Shown here: piece by piece, positions 13,501 through 24,275 of the stretch
Position numbering within the stretch: position 1 is the first letter of the stretch
Layout of the letters: every line of letters starts with the position of its first letter
Origin: Oehlia diaphana
Lineage: Eukaryota; Glomeromycota; Glomeromycetes; Glomerales; Glomeraceae
Assembly: GCA_003833135.1 (NCBI GenBank)
Contig: QZLH01000076.1
Coordinates: forward strand, 25,250-89,249
DNA length: 64,000 nucleotides
Direction of reading: 5' to 3'
Notes under the pieces: generated by a model
What the model saw: only the letters and a program-made list of their open reading frames with translations
What the model was told of the DNA's origin: nothing
The model's database searches: none
Program-made: the position numbers and the translations under genes

Positions 13501-14128
13501 CTAGTCTAGGAGGAGGAAAAGGACGCTGTGATTCGGATGAAAGTGTATTAGAAGAAGAAGTTGTTGAAGTAGGGGAAAGTTCTTCAACTTGTTGAATTTT
13601 CACGGGATCGGTTGAAGTTTTTGATGAGACGATCGTAATAGATGAAGGATCATTAACATTAATATTATTGTCAAGAGATACTAATGGTGTTTTTTGGGAT
13701 GATGAAGATAAATGTTTATTTTTACCATCTTCACCACTACTACCGAGCTTATCAGGCTCAATTGGAGACATACTAAAGTCTCCAAAGTCAAGGTAAAGTG
13801 GGCCCTGCCCCGGTGAATTTTTAGCAGATATGGTCGTTGTGGTGACAGTGGTAACTGTAGTGGTTGTAGTTGTCCTTGTAATTTTCGTTGCCGGATCTGA
13901 CTCAGGTGTTGATATAATTGTTGGTGATGTTGATGTTGATGATGACGGTGTTTTTTTTGATTTTGATGACTGCAACTTATTATCATATGGTGGTGGTTGA
14001 ACAATTTCTTCAAAACTTGCCGTGATTTTCGCTAAATTATCATTTGGAGGTATTTGAGAAATTATAGAACTTTTCATTGAAAGGTCATTGTATTTGTTTA
14101 ATTGCTTTCTATTATTTACTGAAACCAT
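10531..14128 (-). CDS. Sec7-PH domain Arf guanine-nucleotide exchange factor
   Basis: Eight exons: 13209-14128, 13053-13136, 12851-12963, 12547-12683, 12294-12473, 11796-12203, 11375-11713, 10531-11301, in phase; 983 aa. The first 270 residues are Ser/Thr/Pro-rich and probably disordered. The Sec7 domain spans about 290-450. [15 protein letters not shown] holds the catalytic glutamic-finger Glu, and [18 protein letters not shown] is the second conserved motif. A PH domain follows at about 547-680 (from [10 protein letters not shown] to DWITKINYA), suited to membrane recruitment. A helical region comes next, and the end is an acidic tail with a run of Asp. Architecture matches fungal Syt1/Yel1 and metazoan EFA6-type Arf/Arl GEFs acting at the plasma membrane or Golgi. 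Subfamily assignment is inference. Confidence 0.88.
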
Positions 14129-16543
14129 ACTAAAAATAAATCTATATAGAACGTTTGGTCAACTACCTAAATTGTCCTTTGCAATGCAAGTCTATTAAAA
14201 TAAAAAAAAGCCTATTGTGGTTTAAAATACAAATGAAGATGCAGGTTGGAAATTAAAGTTTGGCAAGAAACCAATTGTTTGGGACATAAATATAAGACGC
14301 AGTCTTATCAGAAAAGAAGGTAAAGAGAAACAAAGATTGTAATGTTTTTTGAGCGCCGCGACACACCAAGTAAAAAAAAATATATATTCCCAAGGATCAA
14401 AGTATGATCTTAAAAATTGCCTTGAAAATTATGGCAATTAAAATTGAAAAAAAAAATAAATTTCGTTTTTTTTTTTTTGGGCACAGGCCGGCGCAATTCG
14501 CAATTTTTGTAAAGGAAACAAAATTTTGGTTACTGTATATCAATAACGTTACAATTGAAGTTGATCAGTGTAAATTGTTACAAATTACATCGCACAAAAT
14601 TATGGCTATTTTTAATACATTACACAGCAAAAAGTAGCGTGCTTGTATTTATATTAATTAACATTAAACACCACTCATTTTTTCTTCTTGTTCAAAGAGT
14701 CGGTTATACTTCATTCTGAAACAGGAGATGCATGTTAATAACAAATAAACAATAAATGTTATTTTTCATGTGGAATGACCTCAAAGTTTAGATTTTGATG
14801 AAATAAGAGATCATATTACTCATGACAAGAAATTTTTTATACTAACTAACTCTCGATCTCGCTGTCAAATATTATAGTTCTTTTTTTTTAAAAAAAATAA
14901 AATAATATGCATAAATAATCCGAGAAAACATTCAATGATCTGAGATAAGGCTATTTCGTTTGAAATTTTAATACTTAAAAAAAATTCGGAATTATGGAAT
15001 TTTAATTTCGGTTAGTTTTTGTTTTTGTTGTACAAATTTATGCAAATTTATTTATATATTAAAAAAAAAACAATTATTGTGTTAGATTTCTTTTATTTAT
15101 TTACAAAAAGGGAAATCATAAAAGATATTTAAGATGATACTTTTTTAGCATCTAAGAGGAATTTTCGTCGATCTCATTAGTAAGAAATGATAATCCGGGA
15201 ATTATTGATTGGAACTTGTCTTATTGGAGCAAAATCAATTTATTTTTTAAATACGTAACCAATCAATGGCCATCACTTTTATCCTAGCCTTTTCTTTCAC
15301 GTTAGATAAAACGGACGTTTTATTCATAGCTCTGTAAATTGTGGATATATCACTTGATCCGTTGGATATTCCAAATCTTACTGATAACTTTAGCCTCATC
15401 AAACAAGCTTAGGAACTAAAGACAGTAGATAGAATGAAAATTCCTTTATTATTCTATCGCTAGAGGTCCATTAGTAAGACGCAAATCTATCCAAAAATTA
15501 TGTAAATCTATTGCTATTTGCATTACCCGTCTTTGTGAGTTCGAATTGACATTTAACTGTTTTACATATTATAAGCCACTTACTTTCTATTATGTGCTTA
15601 TTTACATACACTATCCCTTAAGCCAATTTTCATTCTTCCAAGTTAAAAATAATTGTGCCACCAATTCTCATGTTTTTTGAAGGGTTTGTAAATATTCTTG
15701 TGCTAGAATTTCGCGCAAATTTTTACCAATTCGTTTTAAATTTATTTAAAAGGAATTTATAAATAATTTCAAAACTCGTACTAATTCAACTTGACCGAAA
15801 TTGATGTTGAATTTCTATTTAAAATCTAAGCGAGACAATTTAAGTTTCAAACTTTCGTACCGTCTATCAAGTTTATTTTTTTGTTCTGAGGAAAATATTG
15901 AAATTTGAAGATAGTCTGGCAGATTGAATGATAAAACTGTTTGAAAGTGTGTAGGAAAGAAATATGATGGATATTCTTTATCGATTCATTAGTTACGATC
16001 GAAAAGGTTGTGTTAATAAATATTACTTCATTTCTATATTATCAGAATTATGTTTAAATGAATTTTTTCTGTCAAAAGAAATATAAGAAGGCCAAAACGG
16101 AGAACATAAACCAAAATTCAAAGATAATAATTTATTAGATTAATCTGTAACCGAGAAATTCCTTCTGTTGTTAATTTAAAAATTTTTAATTCTTTGAGAA
16201 ACGAAATACCGTAATTTGAACCAGGAATTAAAAGTAGTACCGCCCGATTTGAAAGCCACGTCAAGAATTAGGTTATAAATAGAAATTTTTTTAAGCCACA
16301 AATACAACAAAAATTATCGAATTTTTGCACCGCCTTTAGTATAATCCGTCAATTGGATAAATTATTTTTTAATTGTTACGAATTCAAAGACCAAAAAAAG
16401 CTACTGATCCAAAGGAGTTTTTTTTCTGGTCGAGATCATGAGCAACGATTTATTTTTTTTTATAATTTGTAAATTTTCATTTGATAGAATTTGAAACATC
16501 ATAATTTCATTTTGGGCTATTTATTTTATTTCATTTTTTTACG
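14129..16543. other. Intergenic, 2.4 kb
   Basis: This is the divergent region between the Arf-GEF (-) and ITFG1-like (+) genes. It is AT-rich with a T9A8 tract at about 14881-14898. A 16-codon minus-strand frame at about 14637-14687 is preceded by a TTTCAG acceptor-like site. It could be a terminal exon, but no matching upstream exon was found. Nothing else is supported. Confidence 0.4.
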
Positions 16544-19500
16544 ATGCTTCCTTTTTTTGTAAAATATTTTGGCTTTTTAGTTTTATTAATATTTTTACCT
16601 CTTCAAACACATTCATTCTTTCAACGTGAAAAGTATTTAAGTAGTGGGCTTTATCTTATAAATGACGTTGGCTTAGGAAATATATCGGGAACAGTAGCGG
16701 CTTTTGCAGATTTCAATTCTGATAAATAGTATGTTTTAGATTTTTACTTTATTACTTGAATTGCCAATGAATCTTTTTATCGAATTCTTTAATTTTTCGA
16801 ATAAATCAGTACAGATATATTAGTATTAAGCTCAGATCAAAGGTCTATAAGTGTTTATTTATGGAATCATGGTAAATTATTAATTATTATGTTCATTATT
16901 TAAAAAGGACTATATTTGCTAAAAATTAATTTTTATCATCTATAGCGAATTATAAATTTACCAAAGCACCACATGCAGATATAACAATATTGCCAAATGA
17001 AGAAAATAGTTTTATAATTACAAATATATTACCGGGAGATTATAATTATGACGGGAATTTGGATATTTTAGTTATGGGACAGACCAATCCATTAAGTAAC
17101 AATAGAAAACAAGAGCCTCTTTTAATGCGAGTATATTTTGGATATGAAAATGACACATTTAGTAATATTTTATTTCTATATTGTTAAATTATTATACATT
17201 AAGAATAACTCTAACTGAATAATATATGATATTAGATCCTAATTTTATTAATGTAAAACCAGCAACATATCAACAACCCATTCCATTTGATTTTAATGGT
17301 GATATGAAAATTGATTTAATAGGACATAGTTTTGATAACAATACGAAGCTTTCGATATGGCGGAATATATATAATGAAACTACACAAGAATTATTTGAAG
17401 TGTGAGAATGTTAATAAATTTCGAATGAGAAATTAAAAATGACAACATTAATTGAATATTTTTATTTATTTTAGAGTGCCGTTACCTATACTGCCTGATT
17501 CTAATGTTCCACCTTGTACATTGTCAGATCCACATTCTAATGCTTTCATTGATCTTAATGGTGATTGCAAGTCAGGTATGAAAGTAATTAATAAAAATTT
17601 TTTTGGGAAATACAATAATTAAATATATAAAAATAAAAAAATATATATATACTTTATAGATTTGTTTCTTACATGCCAAGACACTTCTGGAAAATTATCG
17701 TATCAAATATGGACGAATACGATGGATGGTTATGTATTTAGCAAGTCTGGCGACTTACCACAAGGCGTTGGTCAAATATCGTTTGCAGATATGGGTTTGT
17801 TAAAAAAGTTAATTTCTTATCTGGGAAGTTAGGAGCATATAATTTCATTTATTCTTACGTATTTCATTTTAGATGGTGATGGTACATTAGACATGGTGTT
17901 TCCAGTATGTAACAACGGATGCAAGATTCATGTAGCATATAACAGACAAATGCCATTATGCGAAAATAAAGATTCTAAGGATTGTCGAAAAGCATCGGAA
18001 TTATGTATACCGGATGATAGCTTCAATTTTGATATGACAACTGATGCATCAAATGGCGTAAGTTAAGATTTATATACACATTTATGAAGAGTAATAATAA
18101 AATAATGTAATATGTTATGAATAATTAACATTCCTATTTGAATGTCAGGGTTATGTTATCTTGGATCTTCAGAGCGAGTTGCCTGCTGGAGAAGATATTG
18201 TATTATTGGATCCAGATTTTAACGGAATTTTACCAATTTCTCTTCGTATTGGTAAAGATATTTTTATTTTTAGCTCTTGTTTATTTATTGTACATTTTAT
18301 TTGACATTTTTTTTTTGTTAGGTGATTACAATCTTGATGGATATCCGGATTTACTCGTGATTACTTCAAATTCCAAAGGATCACATGTAACATTGCTAGA
18401 ATCAATTTTATGTACAAATCGCAAATGTTCTTCTTCGGCAGTCGCATCACAAAAACGAACATTTATTAAAGTTAATGATGGTGCCCAGCCTCTCAGTGAT
18501 ATCAAAAATGCCAAAAATGCTGCCTTTCTGGATCTTGACGAAGATGTAAAGAGATTTTTAATTTTTTACATTCAACCTATGAGAAAATTTTTTTATATGA
18601 AACTCTTTATTATTATTAGGGAACAATGGATATTTTAGTACTTACTGCTACTGATGATAAAACAGCATCAAGAGGTGTACGAATGATACATAACAATTAC
18701 TTTAATGATGCATTCTTCCTTAAGACTCTAGGTATGTAGTTGAATTAATTATATACCTATTATGATTAAATATATTAAATCACGTGTATTATTTTATTAT
18801 TATAGTTTTAAATGGAGTGGCACATAAACAGGTTAGTTATAGTTTATTATTATTTGTAAAGGTAAAAAAAAAGGAAATAAATAAAAATATTTCATTTATG
18901 TTTTATATAGCGTTATGGAGTGAATTATCCTGGTGCAGAATTTAAATTCACTGTACTTGATACCTCTGGAAGGAAAAGGGCAAATCAAGGTATGTTAAAC
19001 TTAGTTTATATTATACCTTTTAATGAATATTAATATATTTATGATATGTAAAAATAGTTGCACAATATTTTCAAAGTGGATATTTGTCTTTACAAACACC
19101 ATATTCACTTTTTGGACTTGGACGTACAAATAATTATGTTGAAGAATTATTTGTTGGAGTTTCAAGAAATCAGGTAATTATGTATTATTTATTGGACGGA
19201 AAAATATATTATATATGTTGACATAATTATGTAATAATTTTTATCTTGGTGATAAATTCATATTTTTTTTTTATTAATCAAAAATTTAATATTTTTAGAG
19301 TGCATATTTTACCAGTTTCGCAGGAGTAATACCTAATTCACAACTTATTATTATTCCTTATCAGCCAGCAGAAGTATATGATACATCAACGTAAGTAATA
19401 GCTAAATCGGCTCAAATATTTACACAATTCACTTAACATACGATGCTCTCTTTTAATAGATGGTCAAGAGAGTTATATATTCATCCAGGTGATTGGGTAC

Positions 19501-19718
19501 CATGGGTATTATTGATTTTAGTTATTGTAACAATAATTTTAGCTATTGTTGTATTTACATTAAATTATATTGAAAAGGTAATTAAAAGATATTTAAAATA
19601 TTTAATTAATTATTAAATTTATATTATTTATATTAATAATTTTTTTCTTATTTGGTAGAGAGAAGATGAAAATGAAAAAAGAAAGGCTTCTAGATTTGTT
19701 AATTTCGATGCTATGTAA
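16544..19718 (+). CDS. ITFG1/TIP-like FG-GAP repeat type I membrane protein
   Basis: Sixteen exons: 16544-16728, 16810-16871, 16946-17161, 17236-17401, 17475-17575, 17660-17794, 17873-18057, 18149-18251, 18322-18545, 18620-18731, 18806-18831, 18911-18989, 19058-19173, 19299-19390, 19460-19577, 19659-19718; every junction keeps phase; 659 aa. A signal peptide (about residues 1-24) is followed by FG-GAP/VCBS repeats with calcium-loop motifs: [36 protein letters not shown]. One membrane segment ([18 protein letters not shown]) lies near the end, then a short basic tail ending in FDAM, which I recall as shared with animal ITFG1 (TIP/LINKIN). Animal homologues are linked to cell adhesion; a fungal role is unknown. 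Exon 11 is 26 nt. Confidence 0.88.
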
Positions 19719-20010
19719 CAAGCGAAAATTTTTATAATCAATTTTGAAAAGTTATTTATAAATTGTTAAGTGGCTTATAAAAAAGGGTTCGTTATTTTAT
19801 GATGATTTTGTTAAAATAGTAAAATTTTGTAAAATACAGTACTATGTTACTGAAAAAATGTGTGTTTTATATATATATATATATTTTATTAATAATTATT
19901 ACAAGATCCTTTTTTTTTTTAATTTAATAAAGGAAATTATATAAGATAGACTCATAAACACGGCTGTAAGCCGATAGATAGATCAATAAAAAAAGTAAAT
20001 ATATACACAA

Positions 20011-21177
20011 TTAACCTTTTCTATGTATAGATTTTGCTTCGGTTAAAGTCATTCCTTCGTATAAAGCATTTTTAAGATTTTTATCCATCACAGTATGTTT
20101 CTCGCATGAATCTAGAACTTGATCCAATAAGTCTTTAGGGATACATACGACACCGTTTAAATCCGCAAGAATAATATCATCAGGATTAATTTTTATCGGA
20201 GGATCATGATTTCCATTAAGAGTTATTGGAATATTAAGTTCAGATAGACGTGTAAATTCCCCTGAAGATAAAATTGAAACCGCTCTAGCAAAAACCTGTA
20301 TATATTTTAGTTTTTTTTTTTTTTAAAAAAAAAAAAATGTTTGTAATCCCGAATTACATACTGGAGTTTCATCAGATCGAAGTTCGTCAAGATCTCGTAC
20401 TCTACCATCTACCACAACACCTCTTACTCCAAGTATTTTAGCCCTTGTATTAATTAATCCTCCCCAAACGGCATTTACAGAATCTATAAATTTATTTTTC
20501 ATCTTTAAAATGGTGGAATAAGTTATTTTTTTTTTTAAAAAAAAAAACCATACTTTGCGGAGTAGATATAAACACTACACTACCGGAAGGAACTGTATCA
20601 ACCTATACATAACATTATTAGATCTATTTATAATTTTTAAATCGAAATCACAATTATTTAGTGAAGCGAACATACATAAGATTTATCTATTTTAGGTGAA
20701 GTTGTATCGGATTTCGGTACAAGCTATTTATTATGCCACATAAATAAAAGTTATTTGAAACTTGTTCGAAACTATAAATTTTTTTTTATAAAGTTTCTTT
20801 TTTTATTTTAAAAAAAAAAAAAATTCACTTTAACGGTATAAACAGGACCAACAAGTTTAGTATTTCCTGATTGATATTCAGGTGAAAACATAACAATGTC
20901 AGGTAGATATCCTCCCAGAGGATGTTTTAATCTGAGAAGAGCGTCGGCAACCTAAATTAAATTCTTGAAATTTAGTTACATGATAAATTTTTTTAAAAAT
21001 TGTTTTCTTCATAAATGGTTATTTAGGTTATTTTTAAAATTGAATTCAAAAGTACTTTGAGGAAAACCATTTGTGAAAGAAAAAAAAAAATCTCCACTTT
21101 TATAACTGACATACATCACAAGCTGAGAATGATTTTAAAAGTTCAAGTTTCTTATAAACCGAATTATCATCTGTCAT
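20011..21177 (-). CDS. RraA-like family protein (HMG/CHA aldolase or demethylmenaquinone methyltransferase-like)
   Basis: Five exons: 21115-21177, 20829-20951, 20554-20602, 20362-20483, 20011-20295, in phase; 213 aa, typical for the RraA fold. Family blocks in order: SACDVADALL near the start; LVGPVYTVK; VPSGSVVFIS; NAVWGGL (substrate/metal site); and GVVVDGRVRDLDEL, holding the Arg-Asp pair that in RraA-type aldolases binds the oxoacid and Mg2+. LADLNGVVCIP follows. Fungal members are annotated as 4-hydroxy-4-methyl-2-oxoglutarate aldolase or oxaloacetate decarboxylase; the true substrate is not readable. It is convergent with the ITFG1-like gene and shares a 160-bp divergent promoter with the Gemin8-like gene. 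Three of its introns carry T(n)A(n) tracts. Confidence 0.88.
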
Positions 21178-21337
21178 TGTTATGATATTTCGAACAACTA
21201 ATTTTTATTCATTGGTCCTTTTTATAATTAACATTTTGGTAAATCATGAACACGTGCCAAGATCTAATCAGATCGATGATTCATAAAAGAATTTATTCTT
21301 TTAGTTTTAGTTTGGTAACATCTGTTTCAAATAATAA
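21178..21337. promoter_or_regulatory. Putative bidirectional promoter, RraA-like / Gemin8-like
   Basis: Only 160 bases separate the two start codons on opposite strands, so both genes must be driven from this stretch. No specific factor site was recognised. Confidence 0.5.
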
Positions 21338-22144
21338 ATGTCTTATTATAAACTGCCTCCAAATTATTATCTTCAATTTTATCCTCCCCCACCCCACCCT
21401 CCACCACCTCCTGCCTTTCAAACTACTACACAAAAATTTCTTCGTTTCCATGACTTTCATCATACTCATTTTATACAAAATAGGAATTTTTTTCATGCGC
21501 TTAATTCAACCACACCATGGTGGTCATGGAAAGTTGAAGAGGAAGGTGTAGAAGAAGGAAGTAGATATCAACAACAACAGCCCGAAGAGTATGGAAATTA
21601 TGAGTATCAAGAGGAATATTATGAAGAAAGGGAAGAAGAGAAGACTGAAAAAGTTGAGTTTGTGTTAAGTGAAGAAGCAATAGCAATGTTCCGTTTCTCT
21701 GAGTTAAGAAAACAACAACGTAAGTTATTTGATTTCGGTTCTCCTTTAATAGAACAAGTGTCTCACATAATTATATTAATATTTAATTTGAAAAAAAAAA
21801 TATTTTTTCTCCAAGTTGCGGAAGAGATTTCAAAGTCAAAAAATAATAATAATAATAATGACAATAATGATATTAATGATAATAATGATAATTTACAAAG
21901 TCAATCAGATGATAATTACCTTGACACGGAACCTGATCCTTCAATTATTCCGTCATTTCATAATCAACCTTGCATGGAATCAAAAGAATTATATGGAGAC
22001 TCTTGCACGATCATTAATACATTAGAAGCGGCAGTTAATTCTACGTTTGTTCAAAGTTTTAATGTTTCTAATAAAGCTACAAATAATAGTCGACGAGACG
22101 AAGAAGTGGTTTATTGGCCTGTTTTGCCCTTAAGATTTGTTTAA
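21338..22144 (+). CDS. Gemin8-like protein (SMN complex)
   Basis: Two exons, 21338-21719 and 21816-22144, joined in phase; 236 aa. The N-terminus is a Pro- and His-rich tract (PPPPHPPPPP) followed by aromatic-rich text and an acidic Glu/Tyr block. A helical segment (AMFRFSELRKQQ) comes next, then an Asn/Asp repeat. The last 60 residues hold the diagnostic part: KELYGDS, a TLEAAV segment, and the terminal YWPVLPLRF. As I recall it, animal Gemin8 ends with the same order of motifs (LYGDS, MEAAV, YWPVIPLKF). In animals Gemin8 links Gemin6/7 to SMN in cytoplasmic snRNP assembly. The low-complexity middle does not align, so the call rests on the C-terminal motif and the helix before it. The poly-Asn codons are repeat-like. 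Confidence 0.7.
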   Translation: MSYYKLPPNYYLQFYPPPPHPPPPPAFQTTTQKFLRFHDFHHTHFIQNRNFFHALNSTTPWWSWKVEEEGVEEGSRYQQQQPEEYGNYEYQEEYYEEREEEKTEKVEFVLSEEAIAMFRFSELRKQQRKLFDFGSPLIEQVSHIIILIFNLKKKIFFLQVAEEISKSKNNNNNNDNNDINDNNDNLQSQSDDNYLDTEPDPSIIPSFHNQPCMESKELYGDSCTIINTLEAAVNSTFVQSFNVSNKATNNSRRDEEVVYWPVLPLRFV

Positions 22145-23224
22145 ATAACATTATGAAAGGAACTCGTTTTTTTGTCATTAGTCACGTTTTTTTTTGGACT
22201 ATATGATACGTAAGTGAAAAAAAATTGTTTTTTGTTTTTTTTCCAGATGATGATAAAAATCATCCTTGTTCTTTGAATGAACATCTTTTCTTTATGAAAA
22301 TTGATTGTTCATTGTGACGAAAAAATCTTGTGGCCATATAAAATTATCTGAACGGATACTTTATAGGATATAAAATCTTCAAATAATTAATAAGTTTACT
22401 AACTAATCTTTTTATTTCTTTGATTTTACACGATAAAATTAATGATAACAAACAATACATTATAAAAAAAAATTTTTTTTTTAAATGTGAATGTGTGTGG
22501 AAAGTGCTATTTATTTTATTTACATATACACACAAAAAGTGAATTACAAGAAAAAAAGAAAAAATTATAAAAAAAAAGTTTCAAGAAAAAAAATTTCAAA
22601 GAAAGAAAAAGTATTGGAGCATAAATAAAAGAAAAATCATCCGAGCATAACCATAGAAAAAGAATTTTTTTTGTTCTTGTTATAAGGAAAGAGTTAGGAT
22701 TTTTTTTTGTTTTGAATTTATATGAATAGTAAGTTTTTTTTTAACGTTTTTGTAAAGTAAATAGAAGGAGTTTTCGAAATTTTAAGGAAATAATTTATGA
22801 AAGGAAGGAATATATGAATGTGAAAAAAATTCTTTTTTTATCATAAAAATTTAATCATAATCTCGCATAATGATTGTATAATGGAAAATAATCAAATAGG
22901 GGAAAATAATAATAAATAATAAATAATAAAAAAAGAGCATTAAAAATTTACAGAGAAAAAAAAAATGATTATAAGAAGAAATATGAAAGCTTTTCCACCT
23001 GACTATAAATATACAAAATAAAAGATCCAACACTTGAATCACTACTAAATACTAGAGGATCATGCATGGGAATAATGGAATTGGATTCATCATCATAATC
23101 TTAAAAATGAAAATGTATCCGGATTTTCACATAAATACATCTAATACGAAACACTAGCATTAAATCTATTCCTAAGACCGTCTAAATAATTTGTGAAACT
23201 TTTTTTGTTCTCTCGTTTTTTTTT

Positions 23225-23226
<2 letters not shown>
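22145..23226. other. Intergenic, low complexity
   Basis: 3' flank of the Gemin8-like gene. Short A and T runs dominate and no gene is seen. Confidence 0.5.

Positions 23227-23292
<66 letters not shown>
23227..23292. repeat. Poly-T tract at gap edge
   Basis: An uninterrupted or nearly uninterrupted T-run leads into the N block and probably caused the assembly break. Confidence 0.9.
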
Positions 23293-23657
23293 NNNNNNNN
23301 NNNNNNNNNNNNNNNNNNNNNNNNNNNNNNNNNNNNNNNNNNNNNNNNNNNNNNNNNNNNNNNNNNNNNNNNNNNNNNNNNNNNNNNNNNNNNNNNNNNN
23401 NNNNNNNNNNNNNNNNNNNNNNNNNNNNNNNNNNNNNNNNNNNNNNNNNNNNNNNNNNNNNNNNNNNNNNNNNNNNNNNNNNNNNNNNNNNNNNNNNNNN
23501 NNNNNNNNNNNNNNNNNNNNNNNNNNNNNNNNNNNNNNNNNNNNNNNNNNNNNNNNNNNNNNNNNNNNNNNNNNNNNNNNNNNNNNNNNNNNNNNNNNNN
23601 NNNNNNNNNNNNNNNNNNNNNNNNNNNNNNNNNNNNNNNNNNNNNNNNNNNNNNNNN
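23293..23657. other. Assembly gap (N run)
   Basis: All bases are N. Frames reported across it on either strand are artefacts. Confidence 0.99.
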
Positions 23658-23755
23658 CTTTAGAGGTTCTCACTTTTAATTTTTTCTACAAGAAAATTAA
23701 TTTTTTTTTTTTTATTTTTTCTAATTAAAAAAAAAAATTTTTTTTTTTTTATTTA
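23658..23755 (+). repeat. Copy A of a duplicated ~90-bp AT-rich sequence
   Basis: The sequence begins with CTTTAGAGGTTCTCAC, continues through TTCTACAAGAAAATTAA, then T-run, CTAATT, A-run, T-run. The same text occurs at 41855-41946 with only small differences. It abuts the assembly gap, and like copy B it is preceded by a T-run. Confidence 0.85.
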
Positions 23756-23758
23756 AAT

Positions 23759-23814
<56 letters not shown>

Positions 23815-24275
23815 ATATTATTTATACAATTCGTTTCTTAATGTATTATCGTTTACAATTGAATTATTAAATTGAGCGATAATACATTTTTTTTTGTTTT
23901 AATTTGATGCGATATTAAGGAGATGATGATGGGTGATGATGGTGTTATGTTGTTGCGATAGTGAATAATTATATGCTCTTTGTAAAGACATTTTTATGAA
24001 GGATTGATTATTAAATTTAATGTAAGCTAAACGAAAGAAAAAGATTTTAAAAGTCCTAACAAAATATCATTTTTTTTCTTGACATTTTGCAAAAATGTTC
24101 AATTGATAATGATATTTGTATACATTGGTTTGTAACCAAGACTTTTTGGGGTTGTTTTATATATAATAAAATTAATTTAGTCAATAATTAAGAAAAGGAT
24201 CATCAAAAAGGAAAAAAAAAAAATATAAATGTAAGAATAAAGTATTTGTTACTTTATTCTTATCATGGATTGATC
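23756..24275. other. Low-complexity 3' flank of GATA gene
   Basis: A second long poly-T tract (about 23760-23813) is followed by AT-rich DNA with no coding signal. Confidence 0.5.

Noticed and set aside
14404..14637. 77-codon plus-strand frame upstream of the Arf-GEF gene
   Set aside because: Lys/Phe-rich composition expected of AT-rich chance frames, no motif and no splice partners.
14637..14687. 16-codon minus-strand frame after a TTTCAG site
   Set aside because: It looks like a possible terminal exon, but no upstream exon could be linked in phase, so no gene was called.
23182..23673. Long frames across the N block on both strands
   Set aside because: They consist of N-derived X residues plus poly-Phe or poly-Lys from homopolymers.
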